DNA of 43,984 nucleotides from JADZAA01 sp039810485. GTDB taxonomy: Bacteria > Bacteroidota > Ignavibacteria > Kapaibacteriales > UBA961. This document shows, one piece after another, positions 25,163-33,795 of this stretch. The stretch covers positions 1 to 43,984 of the forward strand of contig JBDHXA010000014.1 in NCBI GenBank assembly GCA_039810485.1. Reading direction: 5' to 3'. The notes under the pieces are model-generated. The model was not told the DNA's origin. It saw nothing but the letters and a program-made list of their open reading frames with translations, and searched no databases. The stretch's first letter is position 1, and each line of letters starts with the position of its first letter. Position numbers and translations under genes: made by a program.

Positions 25163-27406
25163 ATGATAAAATACATTCGTTTTACGTTGTTGATTGCTTG
25201 CATTTTATGCAATGTTTCATTTGCTCAAGTACGACTTGGAAATTGGAAATCACATTCATCAATGTATCAAGCAGTCGGAGCAGTTTATGATAACAGCGGC
25301 AATCTATGGGCAGCCACGAGTGGAGGAGTATTTCGTTATGCACATGATACGAAAGAGATAACAGAATATCGTAATATTGATGCATTGCGGAGCTTGGATG
25401 CGTCTTCCATTTTTTTTCAATCATTGAATAACTCAATATATGTAGGTTCAAACGATGGCGTGATTAATATTTATTCTTTAAATACTAAGGAATGGCAGCA
25501 CCTTACTGATATCCAAAACCAAAGTTCTTTGCCCCAAAAAAGAGTTACATCTTTTGCTTCTCACGGTAGCCGGCTATTTGTCGGAGGAGAATTTGGACTA
25601 TTAGAATATGATTCTAAAAATGTTCCGGGAGATTACGTTCAGCAAATCGGTGATTTTCCGAGAGGAACACCAATTACTCAAATAATTATTGAGAAAGATA
25701 CAATTTGGGTTGCAACACCAATCGGTGTTGCTCGCGCTGGTTTGAACGTGCCGTCTCTTCGAGACCCTTCCGTATGGAAAACAATTACTTACGCTAATGG
25801 TTTGCTTGAAAACAATTGTGTTGGAATTGCTGCTTTTGACGGAAATGCATACATTGCATCGCAAAGATCAATTCTGCGATACAACAATGGCAGTTTTGAA
25901 ATATTGATGAACGGCAATCAAAAAATATCCTCAATCAGCGTAAATGGCGATGGCGTCTATTATACAAATGAGTATTTTCTTGCATCATTAACAAAAGGCA
26001 ATATTCAGTTGAATTTGCCAGCATTCCCAACAGGCCATACGCTAGCCGCTTTCAACGGAATAGAAAAAAGAATTATATTTATAAAGGACAATGCTTTGGG
26101 AATATATAGCGGAGACGATTCATTGGAATTAGTGAAGCCCGCAACTCCTGCTTCCAATCAATTTTCTTCGCTTGCTGTAGATAAGATTGGCAATGTGTGG
26201 TGCACTACTGCCTTACAAGATGTTAACTCTGCCGGATTTGAAGTTTTGTCGTCAAACGGTTGGAAAAACTATAAATACGGCGACGATCCTGCCATCGTTA
26301 CAAATTCTGTTTATAAAGTCTCTCTTATGAATGACGGATCGGTATGGCTTGGAACATGGGGAGGAGGAATTATAAAAGCAACGCCAAATAATACATACGC
26401 AACATTTGTAATGTATAAAGATGAAGTAATAAATGGACTGCCAACTGCTAACAAATTTGTTGTAACAGGAAAGGCAGACAATGATCAAAATGGAACAGTG
26501 TGGTTAACTAGCTTTTCGCCTATTTCTGGCGGTAATCTACTTTATGCCTATACTTCTAAAGGATTATGGTATGGTTTCCCAAATGGCGCCGGTAGCAGTA
26601 GAGAATATAAGCAAGTAGCAATAGATTTTTCTGGCACAAAATGGATGGCAAGCGACGGAGCAGGATTGCTTGCATTCAACGAAAAGGGAACATTAGATAA
26701 TGTATCGGACGATGTTTGGAAAATTATCAGCACAAACGATGTAAATATTCTAAGCAATACACAAACAGCCCTTGCGGTAGATAAAAACGGCGCGCTATGG
26801 GTGGGAACTCCAATCGGAGCTGCCGTAATTTTTAATCCCGGAGCCATTTTGAGAAATGGAACACTCGCTGTACAAAGACCGCCTGCTTTGGCAAATCTAA
26901 AAATAAATGACATACTAATTGATCCTCAAAATAATAAATGGTTAGCAACAAATTCCGGCGTATTTGTCATGAGTGATGACGGAACACAACTTATTGCGAC
27001 TTATACAAAAGATAATACGCCTTTGACTACAAATGAAGTACTATCAATTGCTTTAAATGAAAACGATGGGACAATATATCTCGGCACTAAAGAGGGTTTG
27101 CTCCAAGCTCAGTCGCTATCGTTGCTGCCATCGACAGCATATAATATAACTGCATATCCGCAGCCATTTTATCCCGATATAAATGATGAGGTTATTATAG
27201 ATGGTTTAGCATCTGATGCTAACATTCGCATTCTTACGCCGGGCGGTCAGTCAATTCGTTCTTTGCAAACAAAAAGCCGACGCGCAGTTTGGGATGGTCG
27301 TGATAATTTTGGAAATATTGTGCCAACCGGCGTGTATATTATATTATCTGCTTCATCAACAGGCAGCCAGTCAGGAGCCGGTAAAATTGCAGTTGTTCGC
27401 GAATAA
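25163..27406 (+). CDS. porZ: PorZ-like T9SS attachment complex protein
   Basis: A 747-residue secreted protein: signal peptide (residues 1-21, ending SFA), two consecutive beta-propeller domains built from two-component-regulator-type repeats (NLWAATSGGVFRY, NSIYVGSNDGV, KIGNVWCTT, GSVWLGTWGGG, GALWVGTPIGA), and a C-terminal sorting-type domain from about residue 665 (AYPQPFYP, WDGRDNFGN, VPTGVYII, final GKIAVVRE). This matches Porphyromonas PorZ (776 residues) in length, order and N-terminal block (NWKSHSSMYQAVGAVYD). PorZ works with PorU, PorQ and PorV at the cell surface to process cargo and attach it to lipopolysaccharide. Propellers are common in Bacteroidota, so the assignment relies on the whole architecture and the nearby T9SS genes. 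Confidence 0.8.
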   Translation: MIKYIRFTLLIACILCNVSFAQVRLGNWKSHSSMYQAVGAVYDNSGNLWAATSGGVFRYAHDTKEITEYRNIDALRSLDASSIFFQSLNNSIYVGSNDGVINIYSLNTKEWQHLTDIQNQSSLPQKRVTSFASHGSRLFVGGEFGLLEYDSKNVPGDYVQQIGDFPRGTPITQIIIEKDTIWVATPIGVARAGLNVPSLRDPSVWKTITYANGLLENNCVGIAAFDGNAYIASQRSILRYNNGSFEILMNGNQKISSISVNGDGVYYTNEYFLASLTKGNIQLNLPAFPTGHTLAAFNGIEKRIIFIKDNALGIYSGDDSLELVKPATPASNQFSSLAVDKIGNVWCTTALQDVNSAGFEVLSSNGWKNYKYGDDPAIVTNSVYKVSLMNDGSVWLGTWGGGIIKATPNNTYATFVMYKDEVINGLPTANKFVVTGKADNDQNGTVWLTSFSPISGGNLLYAYTSKGLWYGFPNGAGSSREYKQVAIDFSGTKWMASDGAGLLAFNEKGTLDNVSDDVWKIISTNDVNILSNTQTALAVDKNGALWVGTPIGAAVIFNPGAILRNGTLAVQRPPALANLKINDILIDPQNNKWLATNSGVFVMSDDGTQLIATYTKDNTPLTTNEVLSIALNENDGTIYLGTKEGLLQAQSLSLLPSTAYNITAYPQPFYPDINDEVIIDGLASDANIRILTPGGQSIRSLQTKSRRAVWDGRDNFGNIVPTGVYIILSASSTGSQSGAGKIAVVRE

Positions 27407-27430
27407 TCATTTTTTTCAAAAGGGATAATA

Positions 27431-28345
27431 ATGAAGTTTCATCATGTTCTTCAATTAACAGCAGCAATTATTTTTTCGAACCTGCTTCAAACAGCCAATG
27501 CTGAAGCTCTCTTTGTTGCAGATTCAACAAAGATAAATAATAATGCTTCGACGAATGATGAAGATGACAGTTTTTGGGATGATTACAAAATTAAAAAGGA
27601 CATTACGAGAAAACCAACAATGGATCTATATTATTCTTCTTTTAATTCATCGCTCAAAGATATTCCAGAAAATAAGATTGCAGGTATAGGTTGTTTTGAA
27701 GCGCGTATTGGAGTTGCTAATATTTACAGAAAAAAGCAGAATAAACAGATAATCTATGAAAATAATAATTTTATATTTTTTGGCGGTGGATCTTCTTCGT
27801 TTAGTATGTTGAATAATTCTGACAGCATCAAATCAACTTATTGGCGTTTTGGCTTTGGAGAGCGAACACAGCGCGGCTGGAATTTTGGCAGATCTGGCCT
27901 TATTCTTTATTATGGATCTGCACTTGCTTGGACTAATTTTTCAGCAAAAGACACATCGTTTCTAACGGAATACACAAAAATCAATGACTTTCACGATGCA
28001 TTTCGATTCGGGAAATTCTATGAAGGCGGTGCGTCCTTTATTTTTGACAATAGTGTTGCAATATCAGTCGGTTATGAACAGACAGCAGTTTTTCCGCGAA
28101 CTTTGCCTTTCTACTGGCTAACGAGCGATTTAATTGAATACATTGCTCACGGTTTATTGGAAGGGTTTGTACGAAAGGTAGGCGAAAGCTCGCCTTCATC
28201 TGCTCCTGTTGTTGGTTTTGTTCTGCATAATGCAGTTGGTTTTGGCACATGTTTGCTTAAAAAACAGAAAATGAATTGGCCGTTCGATACAGCGCCCGCA
28301 TTGGTCCAAACTGGATTTCGAGTTGGAACCAGTTTTAGGTTTTAA
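27431..28345 (+). CDS. Unknown outer-membrane or surface protein next to porZ
   Basis: A 304-residue protein with a signal peptide (about residues 1-24, ending ANA), a mature N-terminus rich in Asp, Asn and Ser, and a body of alternating aromatic and hydrophobic stretches (YWRFGFGERTQRGWNF, GLILYYGSALAW). The last residues, GFRVGTSFRF, end in Phe, as do beta-barrel proteins inserted by the BAM machinery. I recognise no family. Its size resembles PorP/SprF proteins, but I see none of their motifs. It starts 25 bases after porZ and probably shares its transcript, so a supporting role in secretion is possible but unproven. Confidence 0.7.
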   Translation: MKFHHVLQLTAAIIFSNLLQTANAEALFVADSTKINNNASTNDEDDSFWDDYKIKKDITRKPTMDLYYSSFNSSLKDIPENKIAGIGCFEARIGVANIYRKKQNKQIIYENNNFIFFGGGSSSFSMLNNSDSIKSTYWRFGFGERTQRGWNFGRSGLILYYGSALAWTNFSAKDTSFLTEYTKINDFHDAFRFGKFYEGGASFIFDNSVAISVGYEQTAVFPRTLPFYWLTSDLIEYIAHGLLEGFVRKVGESSPSSAPVVGFVLHNAVGFGTCLLKKQKMNWPFDTAPALVQTGFRVGTSFRF

Positions 28346-28386
28346 GCTATACATAAAACTTTACTAATTTTATAAAAGAGGCATTC

Positions 28387-29055
28387 ATGTGCGGTCGTTT
28401 TGCTGTTTTTAGCGACATTGAAGAGATTGCAAATGAATTGCATATTAGCTCTGAACAACCGCATGCTATGCAGCGATATAATATCATTCCTTCGCAGAAC
28501 GCTCAAATAATACATAATAATGAAACAGGAATCAGTATTGATGAAATGAAGTGGGGACTTATTCCATCATGGGCAAAAGATCCATCCATTGGCTCTCGTA
28601 TGATCAATGCGCGCATAGAAACGCTTTCCAATAAACCCTCATATCGCTCTTCATTAAAAAAACGTAGATGCCTCATTCCTATAAACGGTTATTACGAGTG
28701 GGAGTTATTGCCATCTAAAAAAAAACAGCCATATTTTATATCGCTTTTTTCTAAAAAAATGATGACTTTGGCTGGTTTATGGGCATCATGGCAAAATACT
28801 AATGGTGAAAATGTAAAAACATTTACTATTATTACTACTCCTGCTGTATTTCCAGTAAGCTCAATTCACGACAGAATGCCCGCGGCATTATTTGATGAAT
28901 ATCGTTTGAAATGGCTTGATGGCACACTTGATACGAATGAAATGATGGAAATTCTGAGTGATGAACATAAAGCTGAGTATTCATTGACTCCAATTTCAAC
29001 AGACGTCAATAATCCAATGAATGATTATCCTGAATTATTACTGCCATTGCTATAA
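28387..29055 (+). CDS. SOS response-associated (SRAP/HMCES) abasic-site protein
   Basis: A 222-residue SRAP family protein, like E. coli YedK and human HMCES, which crosslinks to abasic sites in single-stranded DNA and shields them. The catalytic Cys2 is directly after the start Met (MCGRF), which fixes the start codon. The conserved NARIET, the GYYEW active-site Glu and HDRMP His motifs are all present. It is cytoplasmic. It follows the unknown outer-membrane protein after 41 bases and precedes the P1B ATPase. Confidence 0.95.
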   Translation: MCGRFAVFSDIEEIANELHISSEQPHAMQRYNIIPSQNAQIIHNNETGISIDEMKWGLIPSWAKDPSIGSRMINARIETLSNKPSYRSSLKKRRCLIPINGYYEWELLPSKKKQPYFISLFSKKMMTLAGLWASWQNTNGENVKTFTIITTPAVFPVSSIHDRMPAALFDEYRLKWLDGTLDTNEMMEILSDEHKAEYSLTPISTDVNNPMNDYPELLLPLL

Positions 29056-29176
29056 GTGAATCGCATTGATTGTTGGATATTCAACTAATTATGGCTGTAA
29101 TAAAGTATTACTCTCAAATTTTAAGCATTCAATAAAAAATACGATCAACAATTTATTAGCCAACGTTTGCAACACT

Positions 29177-31063
29177 ATGAAACTGCCATTTACCGACAAT
29201 AAATTTATTTTTCTTCTCTTATCTGTTTTTATAGTCATTGCTCTGGAAATATTGGCTCTTATCGGTTTGCATATACCAATGCCGTATGAACCGTATATTT
29301 TTTCTGTTTTTATTTTGGCCATTGGCAGCAACGTGCTTTGGAATGGAGTTAGAGCAATTGCAAAATTAAAATTTAGCAGCATTAATTTATTGATGACCAT
29401 AGCGGTTTTCTGCGCATTTTATTTAGGTGAATATCCAGAAGCGGCTGTTGTAATTGTCTTGTACGTTTTGGGAGAGCGATTAGAAGATATTGGATTAGAA
29501 AATTCGAAATCTGCTTTAGATGAATTGGTAAGTAAAGCGCCTAAAACCGCGTTTGTTAAAACAATAAGTGCATATGTGCCAATAGAAAAAATTGAAATAG
29601 GCTCTATTTTACAAATTAAACCCGGAGAAATGATACCACTTGACGGTAAAGTCACATCGGGCGAAACAATGATTGATGAAGCTGCAATCACCGGCGAGCC
29701 AATTCCAAAAGATAAGCGTATCGGCGATAATCTGTTTGCCGGCACATTAAATAAGAATGGATTTATAGAAATAGAGACAACAAAGCTAGCGGCTGACACC
29801 ACATTTTCGAAAATAATTCGCCTTACTTTTGAAGCATCGGCAAACAAAAGCGAAACGCAAAAATTTATACAAAAATTTTCAAAGTATTACACGCCGTCAA
29901 TAATTACAATTGCATTATTAGTATTTATAATTCCGGCATTTATTTTTCATCTCGATATCAATCATTGGCTGCAACAGTCAATTACACTTTTAGTTATAGC
30001 TTGTCCTTGCGCTCTGGTAATTTCAACGCCGGTAGCTATTTACGCGGCTATCGGCAATGCCTCATCCAAAGGTGTATTGGTAAAAGGCGGCAAATATATC
30101 GAAGCGATTGCATCAATAAAAGCAATTGCATTGGACAAAACGCGAACTATAACTTATGGCACTCCTATCGTTTCCGACGTTTTTCCATTGAATAACACGA
30201 GCCGTGAAGAATTATTGGCTTGCACCGCCGGCGCTGAAATTTTCAGCGAGCACCCTTTGGCGCAGGCAATAGTAACTGCAAGCAGAAATGAAGGGTATGA
30301 GCCGCACAAAACAGAAGCATTTACAAGCATAATGGGCAAGGGTGCAACAGCCAAATGCTTAGTATGCGAAGATGAAACAATTTATGTGGGAAAGCTTGAA
30401 TTTATTAAGGAAAGCCAGCAAATCGAATGCGAAACAGAAAAAATTGTGGAGCAGCTCGCATCACAAGGAAAAACGAGCGTGGTCGTTAGTTTTGGCGATG
30501 GAGCTGGCGGTGTTTTAGGGTTGATGGACGAGATTAAACCGGATAGCAAAGAGGCATTAAAAGAATTGGAACTACTTAATATTGAGCCAATAATGCTCAC
30601 AGGCGACCACGAAAATGCTGCAAAATATGTAGCTGAAAAAGTAGGCATAAAAAAGATTTATGGAGATCTTTTGCCAGAGAATAAATCTGAAAAAATAAAT
30701 GAACTGCAAAAGACGTATAAATATGTAGCAATGGTAGGTGACGGTATAAACGATGCGCCCGCGCTGGCCTTGTCTAACGTTGGCATTGCAATGGGCGCAG
30801 CAGGCAGCGATACTGCAATAGAAACTGCAAATATTGCTTTGATGAATGATAAACTTTCGTTAATACCATTTCTCATTCGCCTAAGCAGGAAAACCATTCG
30901 CAGAATAAAATTTAATACAGTTGGAGCAATATCGGTAAAATTATTATTTATTATGCTGGCCTTCGTCGGATACAGTAATTTAGTTTTTGCTATTGCTGCA
31001 GATGTAGGAGTTACTTTGGTTGTGATAATGACAAGCTTAAGCTTATTGAAATATGAGAATTAA
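29177..31063 (+). CDS. P1B-type Zn/Cd-like ATPase with altered phosphorylation motif
   Basis: A 628-residue heavy-metal P-type ATPase without a recognisable N-terminal metal-binding domain. It has the CPC metal site (ACPCALVISTP), the actuator TGEP, the SEHP motif, the hinge GDGINDAP and the DVG motif in the last membrane helix with a preceding Lys, which together indicate the Zn/Cd/Pb subgroup (P1B-2). Oddly, the phosphorylation motif reads DKTRT (D320, R323), not the near-invariant DKTGT; codon CGA at 30143-30145 is one base from GGA. The catalytic Asp remains. This may be a sequencing error, a damaged gene or a real variant. The frame opens at a TTG (29066), but the ATG at 29177 directly precedes the first membrane helix. 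Confidence 0.85.
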   Translation: MKLPFTDNKFIFLLLSVFIVIALEILALIGLHIPMPYEPYIFSVFILAIGSNVLWNGVRAIAKLKFSSINLLMTIAVFCAFYLGEYPEAAVVIVLYVLGERLEDIGLENSKSALDELVSKAPKTAFVKTISAYVPIEKIEIGSILQIKPGEMIPLDGKVTSGETMIDEAAITGEPIPKDKRIGDNLFAGTLNKNGFIEIETTKLAADTTFSKIIRLTFEASANKSETQKFIQKFSKYYTPSIITIALLVFIIPAFIFHLDINHWLQQSITLLVIACPCALVISTPVAIYAAIGNASSKGVLVKGGKYIEAIASIKAIALDKTRTITYGTPIVSDVFPLNNTSREELLACTAGAEIFSEHPLAQAIVTASRNEGYEPHKTEAFTSIMGKGATAKCLVCEDETIYVGKLEFIKESQQIECETEKIVEQLASQGKTSVVVSFGDGAGGVLGLMDEIKPDSKEALKELELLNIEPIMLTGDHENAAKYVAEKVGIKKIYGDLLPENKSEKINELQKTYKYVAMVGDGINDAPALALSNVGIAMGAAGSDTAIETANIALMNDKLSLIPFLIRLSRKTIRRIKFNTVGAISVKLLFIMLAFVGYSNLVFAIAADVGVTLVVIMTSLSLLKYEN

Positions 31064-31189
31064 GCAATAACAATTGCAAGCGGAGAAGTCATTTATTTAT
31101 AAGTGTTCAAATAAAAACCATCTAAACAAAGTTCAATGGCGCATTTAATGATAGCTAATTCAACAAATAGATAAGTTAAATAAAATATC

Positions 31190-33646
31190 TTATTGTTTTG
31201 AAGGTCGCAGTGCATTGTCTATTGTACTTGAAATATCTTTGAGATGGGCTTTGATAATTTCGTCTTTTGATTTAGCAAGCGCAGATTTGGCAAGCGATTG
31301 AATAGCCTCTAATCGCGCAATACATACGCCGCGCACATCAGTGCCAATTAACGACGGTTCAGTAAATATGGCAGCAAAACCTGTAAGAGGCACTGCAGAT
31401 TTTGGCTGATTTATTTTATCGGCAAGATTTTGCACGTAGAATCTCTGTAAATTCCTCCGGAATGCATCTGGTTGCTTTTCTGCCTTTACCATAAATTCGC
31501 TAAATATTCCACGTTCAATATCAGAGAAATAATCAGAAAGAGGATATGCTGCATTTTTAGACGCGGCAGACAAATTGCTCATTCGTATTAGTCGCTGCCC
31601 TGAAAGCAGATCGCGCAAAAGGCGAATTTGATAATTCTGCACTGACGATACTACTTTGTCAGGGCTTAGATTTTGCATCAAGGACGGACGCATAAAGAAT
31701 TGCACGGAATCCGTCGAAAAAGCTTCATTTGAAACAAATGCAACTGCTGATTGTTGTTTTTGTTTGTCAATTGGCGTAAATTCTTTGCCCGGTTGGCCGA
31801 GAGCAATATTATTCTGAATTATTCCGCCCGGAATTTGAGCTACATGCCGTATTTCGTCAAACCATTGGTATTGTACAGAGTTGAACATCTCGTTTAAGAA
31901 ATTATAATTGTCGCCATCTTTGAAGGTTGCAACTTCGAGATAATCCAAAATACGGCGAATATTAGCTATGCCGTATCTCGTTGATTTTATGGCATCGTCT
32001 CCTAAATCTTCCATTTGCGAAGTCGGATCGACCGTCATCCATTGCTGAAAACCGAAACGTTTCATTCTGTCAGTAGAAGCCTCGTTTGCCCATCGGTTAA
32101 GCGTTGGCTTTTCGTCGTCAGAAGTTTTGGCATCAATCGGACGATAGCCCCAACGAACTGCATATTTATCATAAACCCCAATTGCAGGCATCATATTTGC
32201 TCCATCATTGGGCTGCGCCACGTAATTGAATCGCGCATAATCCATTATTGATGGAGATGTGTGATAGACATTTGTAAAAGTTGAAGATCGGAGCGAGTCA
32301 GTAGGATATGAATTACTTGCAGCCATATTATGTGCAAGTCCTAATGTATGACCAATTTCGTGAGTTGCAACAAATGCAATAAGCTCGCCCATTAAAGAAT
32401 CTGGAAGCGGAAGTTTTCGTGTTCGAGAGTCGGCAACAGCTTGAGTGAAATACCATTTAGTTTGTAAATTCATGATATTATGATACCAGCCAATGTCGGC
32501 ATTTAGTATTTCTCCCGTTCGAGGATCATGGATATTAGGTCCGTAAGCATTTTCTATAGAGGAAGGAAAATATCGAATTACGGAGTAGCGAACATCTTCC
32601 GGAGACCAATCTGGCATTTTTGCAGAATCAGGCGCATTTTCTACTCGAATTGCGTTTTTAAATCCTGCTTCTTCGAAAGCAGTATTCCATGCTTCAACAC
32701 CCTTTTTAAGCCAAGGCCGCCATAGTAGCGGAGTGGCAGGATCAATATAATAGATAATAGGCTTTTTAGGCTCGACTAATACTCCACGCATAAATGCAGC
32801 TGAATCAGACGGTTCAAGCCGCCAACGCAAGATATAACTGCGATATTCTGTTCTCTGTGTTGGCTGCCCGTAGTCGGTTTGAGTAAGATTGAAATATCCG
32901 ACACGTTTATCCCAGAGGCGAGGAAGCATCGGATTTTTGGGAAGTCGAACCATAGAATGATGCAAAGCTAAAGTAACAGTTTTAGAATCAGGATTTTGTG
33001 GAGGGCGATCTGCCGGATATGTCAGTACTGCTTCTGTTTCAATATTTTCTGGATATGAATGTGAAAAATCCATGTAAGAGCGATCTTTGTCAATTGTCAT
33101 CATCTTTTGGGCATCACGCATGTTACGAGGAGGTCCTATGGCGGCAATATCGGCTGTAAAAAATGGCGTTACTTCAATGACAAATTCATTAGAATCTGAA
33201 GTAAATGCCAAAATCGGAAAACTGTAAAGAATTTCATCGTAATTTGATGCTTTTACAGCTCGTGATATTGGAAGCGAGTCAGCGGCTACTACCTCGTAAC
33301 TTACTGAGCGCAATAAAATTCTGTCATATTTGCGCTCCCATTTTACAACTATGGTATTTGCTTCTTCGCCGCCATATCCTAATTGCGGAGTTTTTGCAAT
33401 GCGGGCAATCCATAGAAACTCATTGCCTAATTCATGTTTAGGCACTTGAAAGTAAAATTTATCGGCTATTCTATGCACTACAAACAAGCCGGAATCGGAC
33501 ACTGCTTCTTTTGTAATTACTTCTGAATATGGTTTAATTGCCGCTGGTTTCGGCGCTGTTGCTCCCGAAAATGATGCAGGTTGAGCGAATTGACTTTGAG
33601 GAGCGAAAAGTAATGGCAGAAGCCAAGAAAGAATAATAAGCCGCAT
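31190..33646 (-). CDS. Secreted zinc-dependent metalloprotease (DUF5117/DUF4953 type)
   Basis: An 818-residue protein with an N-terminal signal peptide (about residues 1-21), a long beta-rich N-terminal part typical of the DUF5117/DUF5118 proteins, and a metzincin-like catalytic domain. The extended zinc motif is complete at residues 429-439 (HEIGHTLGLAH), and a Met-turn-like SIMDYARFN follows near residue 468. No C-terminal sorting domain is visible, so it is probably periplasmic or exported by another route rather than a T9SS cargo. The physiological substrate is unknown. It converges with the P1B ATPase across 126 bases that show no clear terminator, and it lies 149 bases downstream of the PorE-like gene. 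Confidence 0.88.
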   Translation of the reverse strand: MRLIILSWLLPLLFAPQSQFAQPASFSGATAPKPAAIKPYSEVITKEAVSDSGLFVVHRIADKFYFQVPKHELGNEFLWIARIAKTPQLGYGGEEANTIVVKWERKYDRILLRSVSYEVVAADSLPISRAVKASNYDEILYSFPILAFTSDSNEFVIEVTPFFTADIAAIGPPRNMRDAQKMMTIDKDRSYMDFSHSYPENIETEAVLTYPADRPPQNPDSKTVTLALHHSMVRLPKNPMLPRLWDKRVGYFNLTQTDYGQPTQRTEYRSYILRWRLEPSDSAAFMRGVLVEPKKPIIYYIDPATPLLWRPWLKKGVEAWNTAFEEAGFKNAIRVENAPDSAKMPDWSPEDVRYSVIRYFPSSIENAYGPNIHDPRTGEILNADIGWYHNIMNLQTKWYFTQAVADSRTRKLPLPDSLMGELIAFVATHEIGHTLGLAHNMAASNSYPTDSLRSSTFTNVYHTSPSIMDYARFNYVAQPNDGANMMPAIGVYDKYAVRWGYRPIDAKTSDDEKPTLNRWANEASTDRMKRFGFQQWMTVDPTSQMEDLGDDAIKSTRYGIANIRRILDYLEVATFKDGDNYNFLNEMFNSVQYQWFDEIRHVAQIPGGIIQNNIALGQPGKEFTPIDKQKQQSAVAFVSNEAFSTDSVQFFMRPSLMQNLSPDKVVSSVQNYQIRLLRDLLSGQRLIRMSNLSAASKNAAYPLSDYFSDIERGIFSEFMVKAEKQPDAFRRNLQRFYVQNLADKINQPKSAVPLTGFAAIFTEPSLIGTDVRGVCIARLEAIQSLAKSALAKSKDEIIKAHLKDISSTIDNALRPSKQ

Positions 33647-33795
33647 TTTACAATTACAGATCGTTAATAATTGCTTTAAAAATTAAAATTAATTAAAGTG
33701 TTTTAACAATTAATTTATCTCTATGAATATTTATTATGTTGATTGTGGTAAATGGACATGGGAATTGCAATTATTTATATTAAAATGTTTGCAAA

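Noticed and set aside
27431..28345. Assignment of the 304-residue outer-membrane protein as PorP/SprF
   Set aside because: Only the length fits; the characteristic N-terminal family motifs are not present.
29066..29176. Possible N-terminal extension of the P1B ATPase from a TTG, containing two Cys
   Set aside because: The added residues do not form a CxxC or HMA domain, and the ATG at 29177 directly precedes the first membrane helix.
31033..31044. Palindrome AAGCTTAAGCTT near the end of the P1B ATPase
   Set aside because: It lies inside coding sequence for a Ser/Leu-rich segment and has no T-run or repeat partner; likely chance.
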